A stretch of 64,000 bases of DNA from a halophilic archaeon SHRA6. Its GTDB lineage: Archaea; Halobacteriota; Halobacteria; Halobacteriales; Haloferacaceae. A program made the translations under genes and the position numbers. The notes beneath the pieces are model-generated. The model worked only from the letters and a program-made list of their open reading frames with translations, made no database searches and had not been told where the DNA came from. Numbering within the stretch: the first letter of the stretch is position 1; every line of letters begins with the position of its first letter. The stretch is taken from assembly GCA_005239175.1 (NCBI GenBank), contig SOPS01000001.1:434001-498000 (forward strand), in the 5' to 3' direction. Below are positions 18,019-27,150 of this stretch, piece by piece.

Positions 18019-19242
18019 ATGCACCGGTTCGAGCGGAAAGAGAACGTCTTCCGCAACAAGGACGCACTGGGAGAGTCTTACCGTCCAGAGACGATCGAGG
18101 AACGCGACGAAGAGATTGAGGCGTATATGCAAGCACTCCAGCCGGTCGTTGACGGCTGGGAACCGAACAACATCTTCCTCTACGGAAACACCGGCGTGGG
18201 CAAAACTGCCGTTACCAACTATCTCTTGGAACGGTTACAGGAAGATATTGAGGCATACGACGATGTCGATCTTTCTGTGGTTTCGCTGAACTGCAAGACG
18301 CTAAATTCATCGTATCAGGTTGCAGTTGAACTGGTCAATGACCTTCGGCCGGTCGGCCAAGAGATCAGCTCGACAGGATACCCTCAACAGACGGTGTTCA
18401 ACAAGCTCTACAAAGAACTCGAAGCGCTCGGTGGGACCGTCATCATCGTTTTAGATGAGATCGACTCGATCGGCGACCGTGACGAACTACTGTACGAACT
18501 TCCGAGGGCACGGGCAAACGGAAACCTCGAAGACACAGCGGTTGGGCTTATTGGGATCAGCAACGATTTCACGTTTCAAGATCAGCTGGACCCCCGTGTC
18601 CAGGACACACTGTGTGAGCGGGAACTTCAGTTTCCGCCGTACGATGCACCTGAACTCGAAAACATCCTCCGCTCTCGTGCTGAGGTCGCACTCGCAGAGG
18701 GCGCGATCGGTTCGGGAGTGTTGGAGTTTTGTGCCGCGCTGGCGGCTCGCGACAGCGGGAGCGCTCGACAGGCACTCGATCTGCTTCGATTAGCTGGTGA
18801 GATCACCGAGAATCACGACCACAAAGAGATCTCGCAGGATCACGTTGAACGCGCCCGTTTGCAACTGGAACAAGAGCGCGTTCAACAGGGGATGCGCGAG
18901 TTGACGACGCACGGACAGCTTGCATTGCTTGCGGTGGTCTCGAAGACCGCAAAGCGAGACACACCATGTCGAACGCGAGAGCTGTACGAGGAGTACGTTA
19001 CACTGTGTGATTCGTCAGGGACGAGTGCGCTGTCGCAGCGATCGGTTCACAACCATCTCTCCGATCTTCGGATGCTCGGCATCCTCTCCGCGCATGAGAA
19101 CCGAAGCGGCTCCCGAGGAAATTACTACAGTTACGAACTTGACGTTCCCTTCGAGAGCGCGATCGAGGCGATGGCAGACGTCGTTCGACTCGATACCGAG
19201 ATCGGTTCGATCCGAGAAATTGCGTCGCTGAATGATGTGTGA
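18019..19242 (+). CDS. orc1/cdc6: Orc1/Cdc6-type replication initiator
   Basis: A 407-residue AAA+ initiator. Walker A is GNTGVGKT (residues 56-63), Walker B is IIVLDEIDSIGD, sensor 1 is GLIGISNDF, and sensor 2 falls in DSGSARQALDLL. A C-terminal winged helix (SQRSVHNHLSDLRMLGIL) would contact the origin. The family binds origin recognition boxes and loads the MCM helicase. Gene order (ORB cluster, TATA, orc1, another ORB at 19340) is typical of a haloarchaeal origin with its own dedicated initiator. ATG 18019 is preferred on TATA spacing. A decayed paralogue lies at 24.3 kb. Confidence 0.93.
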   Translation: MHRFERKENVFRNKDALGESYRPETIEERDEEIEAYMQALQPVVDGWEPNNIFLYGNTGVGKTAVTNYLLERLQEDIEAYDDVDLSVVSLNCKTLNSSYQVAVELVNDLRPVGQEISSTGYPQQTVFNKLYKELEALGGTVIIVLDEIDSIGDRDELLYELPRARANGNLEDTAVGLIGISNDFTFQDQLDPRVQDTLCERELQFPPYDAPELENILRSRAEVALAEGAIGSGVLEFCAALAARDSGSARQALDLLRLAGEITENHDHKEISQDHVERARLQLEQERVQQGMRELTTHGQLALLAVVSKTAKRDTPCRTRELYEEYVTLCDSSGTSALSQRSVHNHLSDLRMLGILSAHENRSGSRGNYYSYELDVPFESAIEAMADVVRLDTEIGSIREIASLNDV

Positions 19243-19339
19243 CTAGGACGAATACGGTGTAGTTGGCGGCATTAATACCGTCTCCACTTAATGTATCAGC
19301 GACCGATGTTAATGTCAGAAGAGTTGCTCAGAGTAATTC

Positions 19340-19363
19340 ACACACCACTATTTCGTGTGAAAC
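19340..19363 (-). repeat. ORB-like element downstream of orc1
   Basis: ACACACCACTATTTCGTGTGAAAC is the reverse orientation of the origin repeat and nearly identical to the copy at 17854-17876. Its position just after the orc1 stop means the gene is flanked by binding sites on both sides. Confidence 0.7.
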
Positions 19364-19456
19364 TCGGAGCCACACGATCGAGCATCGCTAATAAAGTATT
19401 TTTCATACGAGCACACACGTAAAGGAAGCTAAAGCAGTTTTTGACTGTTCGCTAGA

Positions 19457-20635
19457 TTACTGAAGGTAGCCGAGTTGTCGGAGCCGATCATGATCCGGTT
19501 CGACATTTTCATCCTCTTTCTTTTCAAATTTGCCAGGTGCTGTCGAATGAACTGTATTTACTGAGAAAGATGGAGATCCATATTTCAGTCGTTTTTTTGC
19601 TACAGAACGATACAATCTGAATAATTTGAACGGAGATACCGAACGGGATAAGTGGGAATGGTCATATTTGTACCAATGAGCTCCAAAAGTGAATAGAGTG
19701 TGTTCAGATAACGATCCAATTCGCTGAACATAGCCACCTCCATCGTCCCATAGAGAAGTTGCGGCATAGTCTATTAGATCATACTTGGTCTGATTCCATA
19801 AGTCAGCGCGCACTTTGCGCCTTTCTAGCGGAACTTCCTCCCAAAGGTCTACCCCTTCCATTTCCCTCGGCACATTTCCTTTGAGAAGCGACATAATTGT
19901 CGGAGCAATATCTATACCTGATAACAGACGCTCATATTGCCTCTCCCGGGGAATCCCTGGCCCTATAAATAACATTGGCACCTCAACCAGTTCGGGCGTA
20001 ATAACATTCCCGTGCCCCCAAATCCCCCCTCGCTCGCCAAGAAGTTCTCCATGATCTGAAGTGAATATAACAAGCGTTTCATCAAGGATGCCTGCGTCGT
20101 CTAAATCATCGATTAATTCTTCGAACCGCGAAACAGTGTGTGTAATTGCCTTTGCATACCGTTCTCGGTGTTCTTGTGCAGAAAATGATCTAAAATAGTC
20201 TTCCATCGATTGCCAGTCCGGAGGCACCGTATCACCATACGGCGAATGCCCCCCCATATGATGCATAACATACAGGAATGGTTTTGATTGGTCTAATTCA
20301 GATAACGCAACTGGACCGTCCCCCGCTTCGACCGCTTTAACAGGCCAACTAAATATATCCGATGTTCCATATCCGGCATTATTTATATGCGTAAAAACTG
20401 AATTTCCTTTCAGACCAGAATCAAACCCCCAGATACGATGCGATTTAGGATATAGCCCAGAAAAAATTGACGGAATGCTTGAGGCTGTGAAGGTGCTGGG
20501 AGCGATCGCTTTACCTAACAACCCCTTCTCAGCTAAAAAAGACGGGATATGGTCATATCGAAAACTGTCAGAAATGTATACAACTATGTTTTTGACATCT
20601 CTTTTTGTCATTTCTGATAGTGGTTTGGTATGCAT
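19457..20635 (-). CDS. sulfatase/alkaline-phosphatase superfamily hydrolase
   Basis: A 392-residue sulfatase-fold protein. The N-terminal metal-binding strand is VVYISDSFRYDHIP, the nucleophile region is ASSIPSIFSGLYP (Ser where classical sulfatases may have Cys), and the second metal site is FTSDHGELLGERG with a later GIWGHGN. Family members hydrolyse sulfate or phosphate esters or transfer phospho-groups on glycans. The gene follows the end of a beta-helix pseudogene by 27 bases. The same gene pair, in opposite orientation, recurs at 50-52.6 kb where this gene is truncated. It therefore likely acts with the beta-helix protein on surface glycan. Confidence 0.82.
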   Translation of the reverse strand: MHTKPLSEMTKRDVKNIVVYISDSFRYDHIPSFLAEKGLLGKAIAPSTFTASSIPSIFSGLYPKSHRIWGFDSGLKGNSVFTHINNAGYGTSDIFSWPVKAVEAGDGPVALSELDQSKPFLYVMHHMGGHSPYGDTVPPDWQSMEDYFRSFSAQEHRERYAKAITHTVSRFEELIDDLDDAGILDETLVIFTSDHGELLGERGGIWGHGNVITPELVEVPMLFIGPGIPRERQYERLLSGIDIAPTIMSLLKGNVPREMEGVDLWEEVPLERRKVRADLWNQTKYDLIDYAATSLWDDGGGYVQRIGSLSEHTLFTFGAHWYKYDHSHLSRSVSPFKLFRLYRSVAKKRLKYGSPSFSVNTVHSTAPGKFEKKEDENVEPDHDRLRQLGYLQ

Positions 20636-20662
20636 ATACAGATCTTATTGTCAAAGTATTAT

Positions 20663-20867
20663 TTAGAATGATCGCATTCGCTGCTTGATAACAATAATAT
20701 CATATGTGCCTGACGAAACCGACATCTCTAAACTTCCCGATGACACAAAATAGGTTCTTGCTGAGGGGTTATCATGCTCGACTTTAATATCTTGATTTGA
20801 TGATCCAAACGCGATGCCTTGAACGTGGTCGACAAATCTATCAATGTTGTCCGATTGGTTTTGCCCC
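20663..20867 (-). pseudogene. 3' part of beta-helix (pectin-lyase-like) gene, cut by insertion sequences
   Basis: The minus-strand frame ending at TAA 20663-20665 encodes FVDHVQGIAFGSSNQDIK...SGSLEMSVSSGTYDIIVI. It matches the C-terminus of the second copy at 52058-52181. Joined to 23703-23978 across the insertion it restores a continuous reading MGQNQSDNIDRFVDHV, proving that the IS split one gene. Confidence 0.8.
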
Positions 20868-20877
20868 CATCCGTTCT

Positions 20878-22274
20878 CAGTACCTCACAAAGCATCCTCG
20901 GCTAGCTGTTTCTGAAGCCTGAGTTCTGTGGCGGAGCGGTTCCACTGGTGGTCTCGACGAGAGGATCTTGGACGAACCAACGGAGAGCTGTCGCTGTCGG
21001 CGGCGGCTGCCGCCGACGCGACAGCGTCGCCACTCTCGCTGGAGGCTGTCTGGGCGGTGATTACCGGGTGAACCGGTTGTCCGGTGGCCGGTTCGCGGGG
21101 ACGGCCCGACGCACCGCGAGGGCCGTCCACGCTGCCCGTCGAATCATGTTGATGAACTCCTTGAACGACCACTGCCAGAGGCGACGCCCGCCTCGGCGGG
21201 GCGTCGCCACGTACTCCCAGTGCAGATACCGCCAGACGTTCTGTAACAGCAAGCTCACCACGACGTACAGCAACCGTACGACCGGATTTTGTGTCGAGGT
21301 CGCCGCAATACTTTGTTCGGAGAGTCGATAGCTCGCCTCGATACCGAAGCGTTTCGCGTAGTGGTATCGAGCGTCTCGTGGTGAGTCGATGAACGGCGCG
21401 TCAGCGGCGTAGCCGTGACGCGCTACGCCATGTTCGTCGTACCGTCCGTTCTGGTATGTAAAGTCGATGTAGACGGGAAACTCGACGGTCCAGCTGTGAC
21501 CGTCGAGTTTCGCCGTCAGGCTGTGCTGAATCACCCGACTCCAGCCTTCTGAGAGTTCTTGCTTGATCGTCTGTCCCCAGCGGACGATCGGCATGACGTA
21601 GGCGTGGTTGTGCGCCTGAAGCAGCGTCAAACACTTGCTATCGTAGAATTCGCGGTCAAGATAGACGGCCTTGACCTCGAGGTTAAGACCGTCAAGGATA
21701 CCGAGAAACTCTGCGAGGACACTGCTGGCGGTGTCGCCGTCGGTCAGACGGCGCACCGCCAGCGTGTAGCGTTTGTTCTTCACACGCGCGTAGAGTGTCG
21801 CGTAGGCGTGGAACGCGGTGGTTCCACGCTTCGCTTGGGAGTGATAGAGACCGTCGGTGTCGTTTTCGTCTCCATAGTAGGGCCGCAGGTGGAGGTCAGA
21901 AACGACCTCCACCTGCTCGGGAAGGACGTCAAGAACGTCCTTCTGGAGAAGCGTGTTTCCAACTTGTTCGAGCGTCTCTAGGTCGAACTTGGTGCGGAGA
22001 TGGTAGAGAACCGAGTTTTTGTGCGGTGCATCTTCGCTTCTCTCACAGAGCGTTGAGACCGAGGTCCCGTCGGCGCAAGCGCCGACGAGGACCTCGTAGA
22101 TGTCTTTAGCATCGAGTTTAGCGTTTTCAGCGAGTGCGAGAGTAACTTCCTCGTCAAGAGTGTTGACGAGGAAGTTAAGCAGGTGGTCCTCGTGGATTTC
22201 ATCGTCTGCTTGCTGGGTTTTGAACACACCTTCTGCAAGCAGACGTCTCAACTAACCGGCTTTGTGATGTACTG
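20878..22274 (-). mobile_element. ISH3-family element nested in the ISH8-type left end
   Basis: The ends are CAGTACCTCACAAAGC at 20878 and its near complement GCTTTGTGATGTACTG ending at 22274, flanked by the perfect 5-bp duplication GTTCT (20873-20877 and 22275-22279). The duplicated bases belong to the inverted repeat of the host element, so this insertion came later and hit an IS terminus. Length 1397 bp. Confidence 0.88.
21061..22251 (-). CDS. ISH3-family transposase
   Basis: A 396-residue DDE-type transposase, full length and uninterrupted. It has an N-terminal helical part (HEDHLLNFLVNTLDEEV), a catalytic core with LADRE-like AVYLDREFYDSKCL, and a C-terminal YAKRFGIEASYRLSEQS segment carrying the last acidic residue. 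It matches in detail the decayed relative at 44.5-45.9 kb. It occupies nearly all of the nested element 20878-22274, whose perfect target duplication suggests recent activity. Confidence 0.88.
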   Translation of the reverse strand: MRRLLAEGVFKTQQADDEIHEDHLLNFLVNTLDEEVTLALAENAKLDAKDIYEVLVGACADGTSVSTLCERSEDAPHKNSVLYHLRTKFDLETLEQVGNTLLQKDVLDVLPEQVEVVSDLHLRPYYGDENDTDGLYHSQAKRGTTAFHAYATLYARVKNKRYTLAVRRLTDGDTASSVLAEFLGILDGLNLEVKAVYLDREFYDSKCLTLLQAHNHAYVMPIVRWGQTIKQELSEGWSRVIQHSLTAKLDGHSWTVEFPVYIDFTYQNGRYDEHGVARHGYAADAPFIDSPRDARYHYAKRFGIEASYRLSEQSIAATSTQNPVVRLLYVVVSLLLQNVWRYLHWEYVATPRRGGRRLWQWSFKEFINMIRRAAWTALAVRRAVPANRPPDNRFTR

Positions 22275-22346
22275 GTTCTAGTTTAGCAGAGTCTCATCTG
22301 ATCAGACATCGTTGTAACTACCTATCAGAGAAACCCGGTGGAGAGT

Positions 22347-23690
22347 ATGAGTTACACACCACCGGATTCAGTAGTTGTGAATCGGATACAAAGAGCGTTT
22401 CCCTCTGATGAGTTGCGCGAACGCGTTCGCGCAACAAATCTCGTTGAGCGTCAGCGAAAGTTAAACATTGTTGCGCTATTCTACACTCTCGCGTTTGGTT
22501 TTTCTGCCGGGTCAGACCGCACTCTACAGGCATTTCTTGAACGGTACGTCGAGATGGCTGACTGTGACAAACTCTCCTACGCATCGTTTCACGACTGGTT
22601 CGAACCAGGTTTTGTTGCACTCCTTCGAGAGATTCTCGATGATGCTATCGAGAATCTCGATACCGGACGAAGAGACCTCAACGGTCGTCTCGAACGCTTT
22701 CGAGACGTCCTTATCGCTGACTCAACCATCGTTTCATTGTATCAAGACGCCGCTGATGTCTACGCAGCAACTGGTGACGATCAAGCTGAGTTGAAACTCC
22801 ATCTCACCGAATCCCTCTCTACGGGCCTCCCAACACGATACCAAACAACCAGCGGGAAAACTCATGACCGGAGTCAGCTACCCACCGGCGAGTGGGTAGC
22901 TGACGCCCTCATCCTTCTCGATTTAGGGTTCTACGATTTCTGGTTGTTCGACCGCATCGATCAGAATGGCGGCTGGTTCGTCTCTCGTGTCAAAGACAAC
23001 GCGAACTTCGAAATCGTTGAAGAACTTCGGACGTGGCGGGGTAACAGCATTCCGCTAGAGGGTAAGTCGCTGCAGGCCGTCCTCGACGACCTGCACCGAC
23101 AAGAGATCGACGTACGTATCACCCTCTCATTCGACCGCAAACGAGGGTCGAGCGCAAGCACGACCCGGACATTCCGATTAGTCGGCCTCCGGAACGCCGA
23201 ATCCGAAGAGTACCACCTCTATCTAACGAATCTTCAGAGAGATGACTACCGCGCGCCCGATATCGCACAGCTCTATCGGGCGCGCTGGGAAGTAGAACTG
23301 TTGTTCAAGGAGCTAAAATTGCGGTTCGGCTTGGACGAGATCAATACGACCGACGCTTACATCATTGAAGCACTGATCATCATGGCAGCGATCTCATTGA
23401 TGATGAGCCGAGTTATCGTAGACGAGCTACGGGAACTCGAAGCACAACAGCGAAAGACGACTGCCGCCGCTGACGCCGACGAGTCGGCGTCGCGGCTCCC
23501 CCGTCGTCGATGTTCGCTAGCCGTTGAACGGCATGCTCATCTCATTCAGCTGTATCTAATGCTTGAGTTAGGCTACGAACTGCCGGATTTGGATGAGTTG
23601 TTGCTGTGGGCGTCGCAAAATCCAAATCCCCACAGAGATCGGTTATGTAGACAGGTTGAATCGGGAGAGTTTGCCTTTGATCGCCACTAA
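22347..23690 (+). CDS. IS4-family ISH8-type transposase
   Basis: A 447-residue transposase. The first catalytic Asp is in DVLIADSTIVSLY, the second in ALILLDLGFYDFWLF, and the IS4 YREK box is YRARWEVELLFKELK. The N-terminus is FHDWFEPGF-like, as in the ISH8 group. ATG 22347 is used; GTG 22338 is possible. The gene is intact, but the element's left terminal repeat has been split by the ISH3 insertion, which should impair its mobility. Confidence 0.9.
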   Translation: MSYTPPDSVVVNRIQRAFPSDELRERVRATNLVERQRKLNIVALFYTLAFGFSAGSDRTLQAFLERYVEMADCDKLSYASFHDWFEPGFVALLREILDDAIENLDTGRRDLNGRLERFRDVLIADSTIVSLYQDAADVYAATGDDQAELKLHLTESLSTGLPTRYQTTSGKTHDRSQLPTGEWVADALILLDLGFYDFWLFDRIDQNGGWFVSRVKDNANFEIVEELRTWRGNSIPLEGKSLQAVLDDLHRQEIDVRITLSFDRKRGSSASTTRTFRLVGLRNAESEEYHLYLTNLQRDDYRAPDIAQLYRARWEVELLFKELKLRFGLDEINTTDAYIIEALIIMAAISLMMSRVIVDELRELEAQQRKTTAAADADESASRLPRRRCSLAVERHAHLIQLYLMLELGYELPDLDELLLWASQNPNPHRDRLCRQVESGEFAFDRH

Positions 23691-23702
23691 ACTAGAACGG
23701 AT

Positions 23703-23978
23703 GGTTTTGGCCCATAACAATTAATTTAGCTGCCACAGACATGCTGCCGATTGATTTTTTGGCTTGTGACGACTTTGTAGACCGTTCCTTTTTTGATTAT
23801 GTCGTTTACCGTTTCTGACCAATCGGTAATGTTCCACCGATGGAGTAATTCGTCAGTTTTGGACCCCTTGAGCGTTCGATTTCCGGATGTTAAAACCTCA
23901 AGGTTATCGTCGCCAGTAACGGCCGCCGCATCCGTTAAATTCGTTCGCACAACGTCGTGCTTGATCAACAGTCTCTGT
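23703..23978 (-). pseudogene. middle part of beta-helix (pectin-lyase-like) gene, 5' truncated
   Basis: The minus-strand frame reads VVRTNLTDAAAVTGDDNLEVL and LTSGNRTLKGSKTDELLHRW, closely matching residues of the copy at 50.8-50.95 kb. An A-tract frameshift (near 23755) shifts the last 20 codons; restoring one base gives SMSVAAKLIVMGQ. The 5' half is missing: upstream of about 23978 the sequence changes to origin-type repeats, including TGCGTACGATCG. Confidence 0.78.
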
Positions 23979-24026
23979 TGCGTACGATCGAGAACAGCGC
24001 TTTTCCCTGGCGTCTACTTTTATTAC

Positions 24027-24302
24027 TTCACTTGAAACGGCAGTGTGTCACTGGTATGAAAGTCGGCTACGACAGCATGACGGTCATTACTTTGTTTGAT
24101 TATTTATATACTGATTTCTCTGGATTACTACGGTGAAGCCCCAACGGCTTCGAGCAAGTTGCGGATGGAATACACCACCGTTTCATGTGAACAGCGTTGT
24201 GTTCAATTGACGGTATATGCTGTGGCCGTACATACGCAATGATCGATTGTCGATCGATGGTACCCTTCTCTTTCGCTAGCTTCACGTGAAATTGTGGTGT
24301 GT
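24027..24302. other. second ORB-like repeat cluster
   Basis: Three origin-type repeats: plus 24027-24049 (TTCACTTGAAACGGCAGTGT...), minus 24172-24192, and plus 24281-24302 (TTCACGTGAAATTGTGGTGT...). A TGCGTACGATCG word at 23979-23990 is the complement of the word seen twice in the first origin. The cluster sits directly before the orc1 remnant in the same order and orientation as the first origin/orc1 unit, suggesting a duplicated or related origin module, now probably defective or used in trans. Confidence 0.65.
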
Positions 24303-24928
24303 CTCTTCTGCCTGACCGGCATCAAAAACGATTTTGGATTCCGTGACGACCTCTCGCCGGGAATAAATGACACCCTTTGTGAGGAAGAGATCCACTTTCC
24401 ACCGTACAACGCGCCGGAGTTGCAAGCGATTCTTGAAGAGCGGGTTGCGGGTGCACTGTACGACGACGCGGTAGAGACCGCCGTGGTGGCCTTGTGCGTC
24501 GCGATCGCAGCCCAGGACACGGGGATACCCGACGGGCGTTGGATTTGCTGTACAAATCCGGTGAGATCGCGCGAACAAACGACGACGATCGGGTGAGTGA
24601 AGCCTACGTCCATTAGGCCCGTGACAAGCTCGAACAGAGTCAGATCAAACACGAAATGCGCAAACTGACGAAACACGGGCATCTCGAGCTCGTGGCGAGG
24701 TTACAACTCACCTTCAAACCGGAGACTCCGGTGCAGATCCGAAACCTGTATCCGCTGTGTCAACGTATCGCGGAGGCATCGGATGTCGACCCACTTGTCC
24801 GTCGGCGGATGCACGACCACCTCACAGATCTGGCGATGCTCGGAATCCTCGATCGACGAATAAAAAACGAAGGGCGCGCCGGCGGGCACTACTACGAATA
24901 CGAGTTCGACGTCGACTGGCGATCGTGA
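24303..24928 (+). pseudogene. orc1/cdc6 pseudogene (C-terminal half only)
   Basis: Starting right after an ORB element, the reading [20 protein letters not shown] aligns with sensor 1 onward of the intact Orc1 at 18 kb; Walker A and B are absent. A frameshift near 24525-24535 moves [13 protein letters not shown] to another frame, and TAG 24615-24617 interrupts YVH*ARDKLE. The winged-helix end ([18 protein letters not shown]) survives and stops at 24928. It cannot make an ATPase. Confidence 0.88.
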
Positions 24929-25344
24929 GTGAGGTGGTTCGGGGTTTCGAAGCGATCGCGCTCCCGAGCAAGGTTGCGACACAGATTGCGTGACGTGGTT
25001 GGTCTGCTTTTTGTAGAACAGTTCTTCCTGTCCTCGTCTTGTTTGGACACTCGACGCGGTGAGGTGTCGGTGTTTGATGAGGTACCTCTTTTGCGCAAAA
25101 CACTTGACACGGTGGGGTGGGAGACTGTCAGGTTATTTGATCGAGACGATCCAATTGGCCTGCTGAGAGACGGAAGGTATCCTGTACATCTCTTGTGACC
25201 TTCGGGAAGCAGCGCTTAATATACGGGAGTATACGTGAAAAATATTCACAATAGCTTGTCAAGGACAGACAAATTACAGTGACGAACAGACGCGTTTATT
25301 AGCATGCTGTTATTCAATAGAAATAACCTAACGGTTATATTTCA
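24929..25344. other. intergenic region, no supported gene
   Basis: This holds a 90-codon plus frame (24929-25198) with mixed composition and no recognisable motif. An AT-rich stretch (about 25200-25344) before the ABC transporter probably contains its promoter; TTATTCAATAG lies near 25310. No tRNA or repeat is seen. Confidence 0.4.
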
Positions 25345-27150
25345 ATGAGTGCTGATGATACTGAGTCGGTCTCCAGACGCGAAAAGATCGACGCCCTCAT
25401 AGATGTCGCCCAGTACAATCCTCGGTTCACGGTTGGAATTGTGCTGCTCGGGATTGTCGCAGCGATTCTTGAGGGCGTTGGATTAAGTTTTATTTTACCG
25501 ATCATCGAACTGGTCGAGACGAGTGATCCCGCGAGTGAAGCAGACGGACTAATGGGCGTGTTTGTCTCCGCGTATGAGCTCGTGGGAGTACCGCTCACAC
25601 TCGGGACGGCCGTGTTAGGCGTGTCGCTGGTAATGGTCGTCCGCTATACGTCGAGTTTTGGTGTTGGGTGGCTGCGTGAGGTTTTGCGGACGCACTATAT
25701 CAGAAACTTGCAAGACCGTGCGTTTCGAAATGCCCTTGACGCGAGAGTGGCCTACTACGATGAAAAAGGATCTGACGATATTTTGAATGCGATCGTGACT
25801 CAGACGTATTACGCTGGGCGAGTGATCCAACGTGCGATTCAGCTACTCGAACAGACATTCATTGCAGGCGTGTACTTCCTCATCGCATTGATTATATCAC
25901 CGTCTCTAACGCTCTTTACGGCCGTCGTACTAGGTGGTTTTACTGTCTTTTTCCGTCGCGTGCTTGAATCCGGCTACGACATTGGCGATCGAGTTGCCGA
26001 GGCAAACGAACAGCGTCAACAGGCCGCCCAAGCTGGTACCCAAGGAATCCGAGATATTCGTATTTTCGGAGTCGCAGATGAATTGTATGAGGACTTCCAA
26101 CAAGCGATCGACAAATACACACGGGCACGGATCCTCCAGCGGCGTAACAGCACTGCAATAGGTAATTTCTATAACCTCGTTGTCGCTGTTTCCGTCTTTG
26201 TGTTGATTTATTTGGCGCTGGCATTTGCTGACTTGTCACTTGGTGCACTGGGTGTATTCTTATTCGCAATGTTTCGACTGGGACCGCGCGTGAGTAATCT
26301 AAATAGTATGTTTTATCAGATCGAAAACGATCTGCCCCACCTCGTCCGTACACTCAAATTCATCGCCGAACTTGAGAGCCAAGAAGAGCCAAATGAATCG
26401 AAACAGAGAGTGCCTGGAGAAATCACACAGATTGAGTTTGATACAGTGGAGTTCGCTTACAGCGGTGAGGAGCAAGTCCTTCGCGGGATCGACTTCGAGG
26501 TTGAGAAAGGCGAGTTCGTCGCATTCGTTGGACAGTCAGGAGCCGGAAAGTCGACGATCGTCTCACTGTTAGCTCGGATGTACGAAGTCGACGAAGGCGA
26601 GATTCGAGCAAACGGAATTCCAATTCAAGAGATGAATATTGGAGAATGGCGCGATCGGCTCTCTGTCGTGCGACAGAGTCCCTTCATTTTCAACGACACG
26701 CTACGCTACAATCTGACGATCGGAAACCGAGACGTATCGGACCGCGAGTTGGATCGAGTGTGTGAGATCGCGAAGGTGGACGAGTTCATGACTGACCTTC
26801 CGGAAGGCTACGAGACGATGTTGGGTGACGAAGGAGTACGCCTGTCCGGGGGACAAAAACAACGCGTGGCGCTGGCTCGAGCGCTTATTGAGGACGCTGA
26901 CTTGTTGATCCTCGACGAGGCGACGAGCGATCTGGACTCGAATCTCGAAAAGCAGGTTCAACAGGCAATTGAGGAGATGGATCGAGACTACGCAATTATT
27001 ACGATTGCACACCGGCTGTCAACAGTAAAGAACGCCGATCGGATATATACAGTAGAGGACGGCCAAGTCACGGAGACGGGACAACATAGTGAGCTAGTAA
27101 AAGAGGGTGGCAAATACGCCGAGTTATACGGAATTCAAGCAAGTCAGTAA
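25345..27150 (+). CDS. ABC exporter, fused permease and ATPase (lipid-linked glycan flippase-like)
   Basis: A 601-residue half-transporter: six membrane helices in residues 25-320, then an ATPase domain. Walker A is GQSGAGKST (about 395-403), the signature is RLSGGQKQRVALARAL, Walker B is LLILDEATSDLD, and the H-loop is IITIAHRL. Domain order and length match MsbA/PglK-type exporters that work as homodimers. Its place at the head of a glycan gene cluster makes lipid-linked oligosaccharide flipping the best guess; drug or peptide export cannot be excluded from sequence alone. Codon composition is intermediate between the GC-rich left and AT-rich right. Confidence 0.88.
   Translation: MSADDTESVSRREKIDALIDVAQYNPRFTVGIVLLGIVAAILEGVGLSFILPIIELVETSDPASEADGLMGVFVSAYELVGVPLTLGTAVLGVSLVMVVRYTSSFGVGWLREVLRTHYIRNLQDRAFRNALDARVAYYDEKGSDDILNAIVTQTYYAGRVIQRAIQLLEQTFIAGVYFLIALIISPSLTLFTAVVLGGFTVFFRRVLESGYDIGDRVAEANEQRQQAAQAGTQGIRDIRIFGVADELYEDFQQAIDKYTRARILQRRNSTAIGNFYNLVVAVSVFVLIYLALAFADLSLGALGVFLFAMFRLGPRVSNLNSMFYQIENDLPHLVRTLKFIAELESQEEPNESKQRVPGEITQIEFDTVEFAYSGEEQVLRGIDFEVEKGEFVAFVGQSGAGKSTIVSLLARMYEVDEGEIRANGIPIQEMNIGEWRDRLSVVRQSPFIFNDTLRYNLTIGNRDVSDRELDRVCEIAKVDEFMTDLPEGYETMLGDEGVRLSGGQKQRVALARALIEDADLLILDEATSDLDSNLEKQVQQAIEEMDRDYAIITIAHRLSTVKNADRIYTVEDGQVTETGQHSELVKEGGKYAELYGIQASQ

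Larger units (their letters stand above)
20868..23702 (+). mobile_element. ISH8-type IS4-family element, itself interrupted
   Basis: The terminal inverted repeat ATCCGTTCTAGTTTAG is found at the left (20869 onward, split by the nested element) and at the right end (complement CTAAACTAGAACGGAT ending at 23702). The flanks carry an 11-bp direct repeat with one mismatch (GGTTTTGCCCC 20857-20867, GGTTTTGGCCC 23703-23713). Without the nested element it measures about 1.43 kb, normal for ISH8 relatives. It lies inside the beta-helix pseudogene. Confidence 0.8.

Noticed and set aside
24929-25198. Gene downstream of the orc1 remnant
   Set aside because: A 90-codon frame without motif, promoter or conserved features; composition compatible with non-coding DNA.
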